This document shows, in pieces, positions 51,512 through 60,862 of a stretch of DNA of 64,000 nt. The position numbers and the translations under genes are program-made. The stretch is from Gaiella sp038230035. Its GTDB lineage: Bacteria; Actinomycetota; Thermoleophilia; Gaiellales; Gaiellaceae. Under the pieces are notes generated by a model, which saw only the letters and a list, made by a program, of their open reading frames with translations, made no database searches and was not told the DNA's origin. Each line of letters starts with the position of its first letter. Positions within the stretch are counted from its first letter, which is position 1. Location of the stretch: contig JBBRNX010000004.1 in assembly GCA_038230035.1 (NCBI GenBank), positions 62,001-126,000 on the forward strand. The letters are read 5' to 3'.

Positions 51512-53938
51512 CTAGAGGGGTAGCGCTTCGAGCTCGCGCTGGTAGCGGGCGAGCTTCTCGCGCTCCGCCTCGACGACCTGCGGCGGAGCGTTGTCGACGA
51601 ACCTCGCATTCGCGAGCATGTCCTCGCCGCGTGCGATCTCCTTCAGCAAGCGCGCCCGCTCTGCTTCGGCATCGCCATTCGCCTTCGCGCGATCAGGGCG
51701 GACGACGGCCGCGAAGATCCGCCGCTCGTCGTCACTCCCGAGCTCGACCTGGACGCTGCTGCGGCGGAACGTCTGCGCTGCCTCCTGCACCCGGTCGAGC
51801 GCATGGAGATCGGCAGCGAACGAGCTGTCCGGCTCGGGCCACGGCGAGACGATGAGCCGCGGGCGCTGCGCGGGCAAGTTCAGCCAGATCTCCTCGGTCA
51901 CATGCGGCAGGACCGGATGGAGCACGGCGAGCAGCCGCTCGAGCGCGGCCAGCGCCGTCGCGGCCGCATCGGCATCTCCGTCGTAGAGGCGGGCTTTGAT
52001 CGCCTCGGCGTACCAGTCGCAGAAATCGTCGAAGGTCAGGTGGTAGAGGACGCCCGTCGCCGCGGAGAACTCGAAGCGGTGCCAGCAGCCCTCGACCTCC
52101 TCCCGTGCGGCATCGAGACGCGCGAGGATCCAGCGCTCCTCGAGATCGCGCGGTCGGACGGCGGCCGACGCTTCCGGGCCGGCCGCCGTCACGATCAGCC
52201 GCGCGACGTTCCAGAGCTTGTTCGCCAGCTTCCGCCCCTCCTCGATCGCCCCGTACGAGAAGCGGACATCCTGGGTCGACGAGATCTTCAGCAGCCCGTA
52301 GCGCGTCGCATCGGCGCCATGGTCGTCGATCGGCTCCATCGGGTCGATCCCGGTGCCGAGGCTCTTCGACATCCGGCGACCGTCGGGCGCCAGAACGGTC
52401 GAATGGATGATGACGTCGCTGAACGGAATCTCGCCGAGGAGGAAGAGGCCCGAGAAAATCATCCGGTTCTCCCAAAGGCGGATGATCTCGCGCGCCGTCG
52501 AGTTGACGTCACCCGGGTAGTAGCGCGCGACCTCCGCCGTCTCCGCCGGCCAGCCGAGCGTCGCGAACGGCCACAACGCGGACGAGAACCACGTGTCGAG
52601 GACGTCCGGGTCGCGTTCGAGCGCGCCGGATCCACACTCTGCGCACGCGTCCGGAGCCGGCCACTGGACGGTCACATGGCCGTCCGGGCAGTACCAGATC
52701 GGTAGTTGATGCCCCCACCAGAGCTGACGCGAGATGCACCAGTCGGGCGCCTCCTCGAGAGACTTGATCGCAAAGCGATGCTGCGACTCCGGGTGAAAGC
52801 GGACGCGTCGCTCCTGGAGCGCCTCGATCGCGGGACGCGCAAGCTCCTCCATGGCGCACCACCACTGGAGCGACACCAGCGGCTCGATCCGGCTATGGCA
52901 GCGCTCGCAGGTGCCGACCGCGTGACGGTAGTGCTCGCGCTTCTCGAGCTGATCGTGCTCCTTGAGCCAGGCGACCACGCGGTCGTCGGCCTCGCGCTGA
53001 TCGAGCCCGGCGAACTCCGGGCCGGCAGCGTCACACATCCGTCCGTCGAGGCCGATCACCGCAAGCTGCGGCAGATCGTGGTCGCGGCCGATCTCGAAGT
53101 CCAGCGGATCGTGACCTGGCGTGATCTTGAGCGCGCCGGAGCCAAAGGCCGGCTCTACCCGCGGGTCGGCGATCACCGGGACGGTCCGCCCGACAACGGG
53201 GACGACGACCTCCTTGCCGATCGCGTGGCGGTAGCGCTCGTCGTCGGGATGCACGGCGACTGCGACGTCAGCGAGAATCGTCGCCTGTCGAACTGTGGCA
53301 ATCGTGATCGACCCTGACCCGTCGGTGAACGGGTAGCGCGCGAAGGTCAGCGTGTCATCCATGTCCTCGTGGACAACCTCGAGGTCGGAGACCGCGGTCC
53401 GGTGGAACGGGCACCAGTTGACGATCCTGTTTGCGCGGTAGATCCAGCCGCGATCCCACAGCCGCGTGAAGAACGTCATCACTGCGTCGATGTAGGGATC
53501 GTCCATCGTGAACCGTTCGCGCGAGTAGTCGACCGACGCACCGAGCCGCCGGTACTGATCCATGATCGTGCGACCTGTCTGCCCGAGCCACTCCCACGTG
53601 CGCTCGACGAACGCGTCGCGACCGATCTGCTGACGCGACGTACCTTCGGCGACGAGCTGCTTCTCGACGACGTTCTGGGTCGCGATACCCGCATGGTCGA
53701 AGCCCGGCTGCCAGAGCGTGTCGTACCCCATCATCCGGTGCCAGCGCACGAGGACGTCCTGGATCGAGCCATTCAGCGCATGTCCCATGTGAAGGCTGCC
53801 GGTGACGTTCGGCGGCGGAATTGCGATCACGTAGCTCTCATCGCGGCGCCGACCCGCGCCGGCCGCATACAGGCCCTCATTCTCCCAGGTCTGCTGCCAG
53901 CGCTGCTCGACGCCGTCCGGTTTGTACAGCGGTTCCAT
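51512..53938 (-). CDS. valS: Valyl-tRNA synthetase
   Basis: 808 aa class I enzyme. HIGH-type motif in NVTGSLHMGHALNG (residues 50-53) and KMSKS-type DGRRMSKSLGTG near residue 520. The editing domain lies in between (GSGALKITPGHDPLDFEIGR). The anticodon-binding domain and a C-terminal coiled coil (LLKEIARGEDMLANARFVDN) close the protein. Confidence 0.97.
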   Translation of the reverse strand: MEPLYKPDGVEQRWQQTWENEGLYAAGAGRRRDESYVIAIPPPNVTGSLHMGHALNGSIQDVLVRWHRMMGYDTLWQPGFDHAGIATQNVVEKQLVAEGTSRQQIGRDAFVERTWEWLGQTGRTIMDQYRRLGASVDYSRERFTMDDPYIDAVMTFFTRLWDRGWIYRANRIVNWCPFHRTAVSDLEVVHEDMDDTLTFARYPFTDGSGSITIATVRQATILADVAVAVHPDDERYRHAIGKEVVVPVVGRTVPVIADPRVEPAFGSGALKITPGHDPLDFEIGRDHDLPQLAVIGLDGRMCDAAGPEFAGLDQREADDRVVAWLKEHDQLEKREHYRHAVGTCERCHSRIEPLVSLQWWCAMEELARPAIEALQERRVRFHPESQHRFAIKSLEEAPDWCISRQLWWGHQLPIWYCPDGHVTVQWPAPDACAECGSGALERDPDVLDTWFSSALWPFATLGWPAETAEVARYYPGDVNSTAREIIRLWENRMIFSGLFLLGEIPFSDVIIHSTVLAPDGRRMSKSLGTGIDPMEPIDDHGADATRYGLLKISSTQDVRFSYGAIEEGRKLANKLWNVARLIVTAAGPEASAAVRPRDLEERWILARLDAAREEVEGCWHRFEFSAATGVLYHLTFDDFCDWYAEAIKARLYDGDADAAATALAALERLLAVLHPVLPHVTEEIWLNLPAQRPRLIVSPWPEPDSSFAADLHALDRVQEAAQTFRRSSVQVELGSDDERRIFAAVVRPDRAKANGDAEAERARLLKEIARGEDMLANARFVDNAPPQVVEAEREKLARYQRELEALPL

Positions 53939-53971
53939 GAGCCAGGATTCTACGGAGGCACCGGCCGGCCG

Positions 53972-54883
53972 CTACGGCGTAGTTGCCTTCCAGATGCCGG
54001 TTATCGGCTTGGCACCTGCCGACGCACTGAGACGGGTCACGCTCAACCCGTCTTCGATCGTGCGCAGCAGGCTGTAGTGGTCGAGGACAGCTGCAGTCCG
54101 GGCACCGGGTCGCACGAGCGGCCCCGCGACGATGGCCGGAACGATGCCGCCACCATCGACATTCGAGTCATCACTCTCGTCGAAAACGACGAACAGAGCG
54201 CCACCGCGCAACTGCGCGCTGCCCAGGAGCGGAGCGACGAATTGCGCGAGCCAGCGATCACCGGTCGCAACGGAGCAGTCGTGCATGTCATTGCAGAGGT
54301 CGGGGACGACGAGCGAGTAGTCAGGCAGCTTCCCGGCGGCAAGATCCTTCTGGAACCTGACGAGCGGAACGATCCGGCTCAGCCGCTTGGGTGCGGAGAA
54401 CACGCTGCGGAAGTAGACGAACGGATTGTGCTTCTTGGCATAGCGGCCCGCGTACGGCCCGGTGAACCCCGCCTGCGGCAGCCCTTCGGCGTACGTCTTC
54501 CACGTGCGTCCAGCGGCTTCGAGGGTGTCGGCCAGGCTGCGGCCCGCGACGACGCAGTCCGTGCAGTCGTCGGTGATTCCCTGTGTCGACCCGGACACGA
54601 GGGCAAGGTAGTTCGGGAGGCTCGGATGAGCGACGGCCCGGTACTCCGTCAGCGCGGCATAGCGCTTTGCCAGCCGGTTGAAGGTCGGCGCGTCCGGGCT
54701 ACCGAAGACGCGGTCGCGACCCTTGTTCTCGAACACTACGACAACCACCCGGGTGAACCGCGGTGTCCTAACGGCGAGGTGATCCCGTCCGTTCGCAGCA
54801 GCCGCGCAGATCGCGGTGGCCACGAGAACGGCCGCAGCCCCGACGAGGAGCTGGGCGCGGAGGCTAGCCGGCTTCCTCGGCAA
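53972..54883 (-). CDS. Secreted phosphoesterase (acid phosphatase / phospholipase C-like)
   Basis: 303 aa with signal peptide (LLVGAAAVLVATAICAAAANG). Phosphoesterase-family features: RVVVVVFENKGRDRVFG, HPSLPNYLALVSGSTQGITDD, PDLCNDMHDCSV, FVVFDESDDS. Probably hydrolyses phosphate esters outside the cell. TTG 54883 lies 20 nt inside clpX, an unusual coupling of an exported enzyme to a protease gene. Confidence 0.82.
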   Translation of the reverse strand: MPRKPASLRAQLLVGAAAVLVATAICAAAANGRDHLAVRTPRFTRVVVVVFENKGRDRVFGSPDAPTFNRLAKRYAALTEYRAVAHPSLPNYLALVSGSTQGITDDCTDCVVAGRSLADTLEAAGRTWKTYAEGLPQAGFTGPYAGRYAKKHNPFVYFRSVFSAPKRLSRIVPLVRFQKDLAAGKLPDYSLVVPDLCNDMHDCSVATGDRWLAQFVAPLLGSAQLRGGALFVVFDESDDSNVDGGGIVPAIVAGPLVRPGARTAAVLDHYSLLRTIEDGLSVTRLSASAGAKPITGIWKATTP

Positions 54884-56141
54884 GCTCGCCGAGGTCGTCG
54901 ACGTCGTGCTCGGCGCTCGTCACGAGCGTCGGCCTGATGCCGTTCGCGATCGTCTCCTTCGTGATCACGCACTTCGAGACGTCCTTGCGCGAGGGCAACT
55001 CGAACATCACGTCGAGGAGCGCAGCCTCGATAATCGAGCGTAGGCCGCGCGCGCCGGTCTCGCGCTCGAGCGCGCGGTCGCCGATCTCCCAGAGCGCGTC
55101 GTCGGTGAAGACGAGCTCGATCGAGTCGTAACCGAAGAAGCGCTGGTACTGGCGGGTGAGCGCGTTCTTGGGGCCGGTGAGGATCTCCACGAGATCGTCG
55201 CGTCGCAACTGATGCACTGCCGACACAACCGGCAGCCGACCGATGAACTCGGGTATGAGGCCGAAGTTCACGAGGTCCTCGGGCATCACCGCGGAGAGGA
55301 GCTCGGCTCCCTCACCGGAGTGCTTCGAGCGGATGTTCGCGCCGAAGCCCACCGAGTTGGCGCCGATCCGCCGCTCGACGATCTTGTCGAGCCCTGCGAA
55401 CGCGCCGCCGCAGATGAAGAGGATGTTCGTGGTGTCGATCGAGAGGAACTCCTGGTGCGGATGCTTGCGCCCACCCTGCGGCGGCACCGACGCGACCGTG
55501 CCCTCGAGGATCTTGAGGAGCGCCTGCTGGACGCCTTCGCCGGACACATCGCGCGTGATCGACGGGTTGTCGGCCTTGCGCGCGATCTTGTCGACCTCGT
55601 CGATGTAGATGATCCCCGTCTCGGCTTTCTTGATGTCGAAATCGGCGGCCTGGATCAGCTTGAGAAGGATGTTCTCGACGTCCTCTCCGACATAGCCCGC
55701 TTCCGTCAGCGCAGTCGCGTCGGCGATCGCGAACGGGACGTTGAGGATGCGCGCGAGCGTCTGAGCGAGCAACGTCTTGCCGCAACCGGTCGGGCCGAGG
55801 AGCAGGATGTTCGACTTCTGCAGCTCGACGTCCGACTCGTCCTGGCCCATCCGGACGCGCTTGTAGTGGTTGTAGACGGCAACGGAGAGGGTGCGCTTGG
55901 CCTCTTCCTGCGACACGACGTAGTCGTTGAGGACGGAGTAGATGTCCTTCGGCCGGGGGAGGTTCTCGAGGTCGAGGTGCGTCGGGGCGGTGAGCTCCTC
56001 GTCGATGATCTCGTTGCAGAGATCGATGCACTCGTCGCAGATGTAGACGCCTGGACCGGCGATCAGCTTCTTGACCTGGCGCTGGCTCTTGCCGCAGAAA
56101 CTGCAGAGCAGCTGCTCGTTGCCATCCGTCGCTCGGGCCAC
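54864..56141 (-). CDS. clpX: ATP-dependent Clp protease ATP-binding subunit ClpX
   Basis: 425 aa AAA+ unfoldase. N-terminal zinc domain with C13, C16, C35 and C38 (LLCSFCGKSQRQVKKLIAGP; CDECIDLC), Walker A GPTGCGKTLLAQTLARILN, sensor and pore parts (YVGEDVENILLKLIQAAD), and LIPEFIGRLPVV with the arginine finger. It feeds substrates to ClpP. GAGGTGA precedes GTG 56141. Confidence 0.97.
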   Translation of the reverse strand: MARATDGNEQLLCSFCGKSQRQVKKLIAGPGVYICDECIDLCNEIIDEELTAPTHLDLENLPRPKDIYSVLNDYVVSQEEAKRTLSVAVYNHYKRVRMGQDESDVELQKSNILLLGPTGCGKTLLAQTLARILNVPFAIADATALTEAGYVGEDVENILLKLIQAADFDIKKAETGIIYIDEVDKIARKADNPSITRDVSGEGVQQALLKILEGTVASVPPQGGRKHPHQEFLSIDTTNILFICGGAFAGLDKIVERRIGANSVGFGANIRSKHSGEGAELLSAVMPEDLVNFGLIPEFIGRLPVVSAVHQLRRDDLVEILTGPKNALTRQYQRFFGYDSIELVFTDDALWEIGDRALERETGARGLRSIIEAALLDVMFELPSRKDVSKCVITKETIANGIRPTLVTSAEHDVDDLGELAEEAG

Positions 56142-56201
56142 TAGTGGTTCACCTCGTCACCTTTTACTCCGATTTCGCCGGTCCGGCTACCCAGGGAAGG
56201 G

Positions 56202-56786
56202 TTAACGGTGGGCGATCACCTGGTCGATGAGCCCGTACTCGACGGCCTCGTCGGAGGTCATGAAGTAGTCGCGATCCATGTCCGCAGCGACCTTCTCCAG
56301 AGACTGGCCCGTGTGGTGCGCCATGATCTCCTCGAGCTTCCGCTTCAGTGCGATCGTCTCCCTGGCGTGGATCTCGATGTCGGACGCCTGCCCTTGGTAC
56401 CCACCCCAGACCTGGTGGATGAGAATCCTGGAGTTCGGCAGAGCACGCCGCTTCCCTTTCGCGCCACCCGCAAGGAGCAGTGCCCCCATGCTCATGGCGA
56501 TCCCGACGCAGATCGTCGACACGTCCGGCTTGATGAACTGCATCGTGTCGTAGATCGAAAGACCGTCGTAGACGACGCCGCCCGGGGAGTTGATGTAGAG
56601 GTAGATGTCCTTGTCCGGGTCCTCCGACTCGAGGTGGAGGAGTTGGGCGTTGATCAGGTTCGCGATCTGCGAATCGAGTTGCCCGCCCAGGAAGATGATC
56701 CGCTCGTTCAGCAGGCGGGAGTAGATGTCGAACGACCGCTCGCCGCGCGACGTCTGCTCGATCACCATCGGGATCAAAGGACTCAT
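56202..56786 (-). CDS. clpP: ATP-dependent Clp protease proteolytic subunit ClpP
   Basis: 194 aa. Catalytic Ser99 (GIAMSMGALLL), His124 (LIHQVWGGYQG) and Asp in DMDRDYFMTSDEAVEYG. Only this clpP copy is in the window; actinobacteria usually have two. 60 nt upstream of clpX. Confidence 0.97.
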   Translation of the reverse strand: MSPLIPMVIEQTSRGERSFDIYSRLLNERIIFLGGQLDSQIANLINAQLLHLESEDPDKDIYLYINSPGGVVYDGLSIYDTMQFIKPDVSTICVGIAMSMGALLLAGGAKGKRRALPNSRILIHQVWGGYQGQASDIEIHARETIALKRKLEEIMAHHTGQSLEKVAADMDRDYFMTSDEAVEYGLIDQVIAHR

Positions 56787-56831
56787 AGGTTGGTTTCCGG
56801 AACGATGCTCATGCAGGCTCCGTTCTCGCTC

Positions 56832-56857
56832 CCGGCACCGGCAAAGCCGGCACCTAC
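56832..56857. repeat. Short palindromic element between tig and clpP
   Basis: CCGGC-AAA-GCCGG stem within CCGGCACCGGCAAAGCCGG, followed by CACCTAC. On the minus strand it reads GTAGGTGCCGGCTTTGCCGG, similar in plan to the GTAGG-led element at 21348. The rest of 56787-56952 holds no gene. Confidence 0.45.
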
Positions 56858-56952
56858 GCTCTCAGGCGGCTCCGTCGAGCCTACGCCGCTGCTGCCGGCC
56901 GCGAAAGCCGTCCGAGCAGAACGCATGACGAATTGGGTTGACGCAGGACGTT

Positions 56953-58302
56953 TCATACAGGCTCCTTGCTACCGGGGGTCCACAACTTCGCTTCGCTGGC
57001 GGGCTTTTCCTTTTCGGGTGTCCAGAGCTTGTCGCGCGCTTCCGCGAGTTCGACCGCGATCGGCTTCGCGTCGGCGGCCAGGCGGTCGAGCGCGGCTTTC
57101 AGGCGCAGGTCTTCGCGCAGGCTCTCGTGGTGCCCGTGCGTCCAGACGTCGGCGATCACCTCGTCGGCGTCCTCGCCAGCTGCCTCGGCCTGCTCGCGAA
57201 TGAGCGCTTTCACCTCGTCGTCGGAGACCTGAATGCCGGCTCGATCGGCCACCGCCTCGAGTGCGAGCTCGCGCGCTACCGACTGTGCAGCCTCGGCGCG
57301 CAGCTGGCCGGTCAGGAACTCCGGCGTCTGGCCTGTCGCTGCGAAGTAGTCCTCCGGGGAGATCCCGCGGCGAGCGAGCGAGCGGACGAAGCCGTTCAGA
57401 AGCTCTCGCGCGCGCGCCTCGACGAGCGGCCCAGCCGCGACGACTCCCGACTCTGCAATGAGCTTGTCGACAGCGGCGGCGCGGTACGCGCTGTCGATCT
57501 CCTCCTCGAGCGCCACGCGGATCCGGCTCTCGATGTCTGCGCGCAGCTCGACGAGTGTGTCGAACTCGCTTGCCGCTCGCGCCAACTCGTCGCCGACAGC
57601 AGGCAGCACCTTCTCGCTGACGGACTTCACAGTCACGTCGACCGTTGCCGAACCGCCGTCGGCGATCTCATAGGTGACTTGTTTCGTGTCTCCGGCGTTC
57701 GCGCCGACGAGCGCCAGCTCGATCTCTTCCACGAGCTGTCCGCCGCCGAGCTCGACGACCGTGTCCGACTGGGTTTCGCCGGACGGCGTCGAGAGGTCGA
57801 CAACGAGCGCGTCGCCGGCCTGAGCCTGGCGGTCGACCGGGGCGAGCTCGGCAACCGACTCCTGCAACGCGGCGAGCTCCCGCTCGACCAGCTCCTCCGG
57901 AATCGCCACCTCCGCGCGCGGTACCTCGAGGGTCGTCCAGTCGACGATCTCGGGTGTCGGCTGCACCTCGACGGTCGCGGTGAATGTCCAGTCGGACTCG
58001 TCACTCGTCGGCAGCTCGTAGTCGTACTCCGGCCTCGTTATCGGGCGGAGCCGCGTGTTTGCGAGCGCCAGCGAATACCAGCCGCCGATATGGCTGTCCA
58101 CGGCTTCCGCATAGATGCGCTCCTGGCCGATACGCGAGACGAGCACCTGCTGCGGCACCTTGCCACGCCGGAAGCCGGGGATCTTGACGCTTTCCGCAAG
58201 GTCGTTCGTCGCATGCTCGACCGCATGCTTGAGGTCGTGCGGCGTCACGTCGACGGTCACGCGAACGCGGTTCTCTCCCAGTTCCTCGACCGCCGTTGCC
58301 AC
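56953..58302 (-). CDS. tig: Trigger factor (ribosome-associated chaperone)
   Basis: 449 aa from GTG 58302. N-terminal ribosome-binding domain with VPGFRRGK-type motif KIPGFRRGKVPQQVL, a central peptidyl-prolyl isomerase domain (QAGDALVVDLSTPSGETQSD), and a helical C-terminal domain. The tig-clpP-clpX order is widely conserved. Confidence 0.94.
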   Translation of the reverse strand: MATAVEELGENRVRVTVDVTPHDLKHAVEHATNDLAESVKIPGFRRGKVPQQVLVSRIGQERIYAEAVDSHIGGWYSLALANTRLRPITRPEYDYELPTSDESDWTFTATVEVQPTPEIVDWTTLEVPRAEVAIPEELVERELAALQESVAELAPVDRQAQAGDALVVDLSTPSGETQSDTVVELGGGQLVEEIELALVGANAGDTKQVTYEIADGGSATVDVTVKSVSEKVLPAVGDELARAASEFDTLVELRADIESRIRVALEEEIDSAYRAAAVDKLIAESGVVAAGPLVEARARELLNGFVRSLARRGISPEDYFAATGQTPEFLTGQLRAEAAQSVARELALEAVADRAGIQVSDDEVKALIREQAEAAGEDADEVIADVWTHGHHESLREDLRLKAALDRLAADAKPIAVELAEARDKLWTPEKEKPASEAKLWTPGSKEPV

Positions 58303-58426
58303 GCCGCCATTGAATCAGAGACATGGTGGAGTCCCGCTGCAACAACCAGCTCCGGCGGCCCAAGCCGCCACGCCCGACCTGAGCGGGCGCGGCGGTCCGA
58401 GCGAGCAGGAAAGCGAAGCGGTGCGA

Positions 58427-58512
58427 TGCGGGTGAGAGGGGTCGAACCTCCAAGGGCCTCGCGGCCCACCGGGACCTAAACCCGGCGCGTCTGCCAGTTC
58501 CGCCACACCCGC
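58427..58512 (-). tRNA. tRNA-Leu (TAG)
   Basis: 86-nt class II tRNA. Acceptor GCGGGTG/CACCCGC, anticodon stem CCGGG/CCCGG with loop TTTAGGT (anticodon TAG), long variable arm TGGGCCGCGAGGCCCT, T-arm GGAGGTTCGACCCCTC, discriminator A, no encoded CCA. It lies just upstream of tig on the same strand. Confidence 0.97.
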
Positions 58513-58528
58513 GGGGTGTGACGGGAAT

Positions 58529-58762
58529 CTATCGACCGATCAACAGCCCGAACGTCTCGCGCACGGAATCGACCACCAATCCGCAGAGCGAAACGAGGGC
58601 GAACACCGCGAACGCCTCGAACGGCGCGTGCGTCTGGGCGACGAGGAGCGCAACAAATGCTCCGAGAACGACAGCTGCGGTTGCCAGCGGCCGTCGCGTC
58701 GACGTCCCGAGCGCAAGCCCGATGAGGAACGCGGCCCCGAACACCACGATTCCGAGTGTCAT
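58529..58762 (-). CDS. Small integral membrane protein, 77 aa
   Basis: ATG 58762 with TACGAT 6 nt upstream: a leaderless start. Two to three hydrophobic helices (LGIVVFGAAFLIGLALGTST; LATAAVVLGAFVALLVAQTH; FAVFALVSLCGLVVDSV). No family recognised. Divergent to the GGDEF/HD-GYP gene and directly upstream of tRNA-Leu. Confidence 0.65.
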   Translation of the reverse strand: MTLGIVVFGAAFLIGLALGTSTRRPLATAAVVLGAFVALLVAQTHAPFEAFAVFALVSLCGLVVDSVRETFGLLIGR

Positions 58763-58852
58763 GGCGGAATCGTAGGACCGCCACCGGACGGACATCGTCT
58801 CGACACAGGGCAGCCCAGGACGCAAAGCCCTCATTCAAGCCTCGAACGAGGG

Positions 58853-60859
58853 ATGCCGATGCCCGTTCCGATGGCCAGATCGGTCACACCACCGGTTCGC
58901 CGAATCGTCCTCGCGACGAGGATCCTCCTCCTCGTCGGCACCTGCGCATTCGTCGCCCACTCGGTCCTCCCCGACACGGGAGCTGTAGCGAGTTTCTGCG
59001 ACAACTGGCTCTACGACGCGCTTGTCTTCCTGGCAGCAGGCTTGTGCGGAGCGAGGGCGGTCCTCGTGGAGCGGAACCGCTCGGGTTGGCTCGCGCTCGC
59101 CATTGCGCTCGCGTTGTGGGGAGCCGGCGACACGTACTACACGCACGTGTTCGGCAACGATCCGAACCCACCGGCACCGTCGATCGCAGACATCGGCTAT
59201 CTCGGCTTCTTCCCGTTTGCCTACGCCGGGTTCATCCTTCTCGTGCGAAGTCGTGTGCCGAAGCTCACGGCTGCGGTATGGCTCGATGGGTTCACTGCCG
59301 TGCTCGCCGCCGGAGCACTCGGCGCCGCGGTGGTGTTCGAGGCCGTCCTGCAGTCGACGACCGGCAGCCCCGCGGCCGTCGCGACGAACCTCGCGTATCC
59401 GCTCGGCGACGTGATCCTGATCGCGCTGGTCGTCGGCGCGTTCTCCCTCATGAGCTGGCGGCCCGGGCGCGCCTGGCTCGTCCTCGGCGCCGGCTTGGCC
59501 GTCAACGCGATCGGAGACTCCGTCTACCTGTTCCAGGTCGCGCACGGCACGTACCAGCCCGGCGCCTTTCTCGACTCCACCTGGCCGATCGCGATGGCGC
59601 TGCTGGCGAATGCCGCTTGGGTCTCGGAACGCAACGAACGGCCAATCGACGCCGAGGGCCGGGCGCTGCAGGTGATCCCGGCTACATGCGTCTCGGTCGC
59701 GATCGGCGTCCTCGTCTACGACCACTTCGGGCGCGTGAACCTCCTTGCACTCGGCCTTGCCACTGCGACCGTCGCCGTCGTCGTCGTCCGGCTGGCGCTC
59801 ACGTTCAGAGAGAATACGCGGCTGTTCGAGCTGACCCGGAACGAAGCCGTGACTGATGCGCTGACCGGCCTCTCGAACCGTCGCCGGCTCGTTGCCGATC
59901 TCGACCGTGTGATGGCCGAGGCAAGCGCAGACGAGCCGTGGATCCTGTTGCTGTTCGACCTCGACGGGTTCAAGCGCTACAACGACACCTTCGGCCATCC
60001 CGCCGGCAACGCACTCCTCAACAGGCTCGGCGCGAAGCTCCGCGCTGTCCCTCCACCGGACGGCAACGCCTACCGGCTGGGCGGCGACGAGTTCTGCCTG
60101 CTCGCACCGGCTTCGATCGTGCCCGCGGCGGACTTGATCGACGCCGCCGTCGCAGCCTTGTCGGAGCAGAGCGAGGGGTTCGCGATCGGTACGTCGTTCG
60201 GTGCGGTGTTCATTCCTGCCGACGCGACGTCCCCCAGCCAGGCGCTCAGCGAGTCCGACACCAGGCTCTATGCGCACAAGCACCAGAAGAGCACGAACCG
60301 CGACCGTCCGCACGAGGCTCTGCTCCAAGCGTTGTACGAGCGCGACCCCGAGTTGAAGGGGCACACGAACAGCGTCGCGGCGCTGACGGTCGAGATCGGC
60401 CGGCGGCTCGGCCTGAGCGACGCCGAGCTGGAGGAGCTCGGTCTCGCCGCGCAACTGCACGACATCGGGAAGATCGCCGTGCCCGACGACGTGCTCCACA
60501 AGCCTGGCCCGCTCGACGAGTCCGACTGGGACCTGATCCGCCAGCACACGATCGTCGGTCAGAGGATCTTGAGCGCGTCACCGGCTTTGCGGCGTGTCGG
60601 AGAGATCGTCCGAGCGACGCACGAGCGGTGGGACGGCGCCGGCTATCCCGACAGGCTCGTCGCCGAAGAAATCCCCCTCCCTCCACGCTTGATCGCGGTC
60701 TGCGACGCCTTCGACGCCATGACCTCGACCCGCGCGTACCGTCCGCCGTTGACCGTTGCCGAGGCGATCGCCGAGCTCGAGCGCTGCAGCGGGAAGCAGT
60801 TCGAGCCCGCGCTGGTCATGGCGTTCGTCGCGGCGGCCACTGCGCGGATCGCCGCGTAG
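58853..60859 (+). CDS. Membrane GGDEF/HD-GYP bifunctional c-di-GMP protein
   Basis: 668 aa (ATG 58859 also possible). About eight membrane helices fill residues 10-310. Then a diguanylate cyclase with intact GGDEF near residue 408 (YRLGGDEFCLL) but no RxxD inhibitory site in front. Then an HD-GYP phosphodiesterase: HD at 536-537 (QLHDIGKIAVPDDVLHKPG) and GYP near 596 (HERWDGAGYPDRL). It can in principle both make and break c-di-GMP. The membrane region may sense a ligand or redox state. Confidence 0.92.
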   Translation: MPMPVPMARSVTPPVRRIVLATRILLLVGTCAFVAHSVLPDTGAVASFCDNWLYDALVFLAAGLCGARAVLVERNRSGWLALAIALALWGAGDTYYTHVFGNDPNPPAPSIADIGYLGFFPFAYAGFILLVRSRVPKLTAAVWLDGFTAVLAAGALGAAVVFEAVLQSTTGSPAAVATNLAYPLGDVILIALVVGAFSLMSWRPGRAWLVLGAGLAVNAIGDSVYLFQVAHGTYQPGAFLDSTWPIAMALLANAAWVSERNERPIDAEGRALQVIPATCVSVAIGVLVYDHFGRVNLLALGLATATVAVVVVRLALTFRENTRLFELTRNEAVTDALTGLSNRRRLVADLDRVMAEASADEPWILLLFDLDGFKRYNDTFGHPAGNALLNRLGAKLRAVPPPDGNAYRLGGDEFCLLAPASIVPAADLIDAAVAALSEQSEGFAIGTSFGAVFIPADATSPSQALSESDTRLYAHKHQKSTNRDRPHEALLQALYERDPELKGHTNSVAALTVEIGRRLGLSDAELEELGLAAQLHDIGKIAVPDDVLHKPGPLDESDWDLIRQHTIVGQRILSASPALRRVGEIVRATHERWDGAGYPDRLVAEEIPLPPRLIAVCDAFDAMTSTRAYRPPLTVAEAIAELERCSGKQFEPALVMAFVAAATARIAA

Positions 60860-60862
60860 CTG

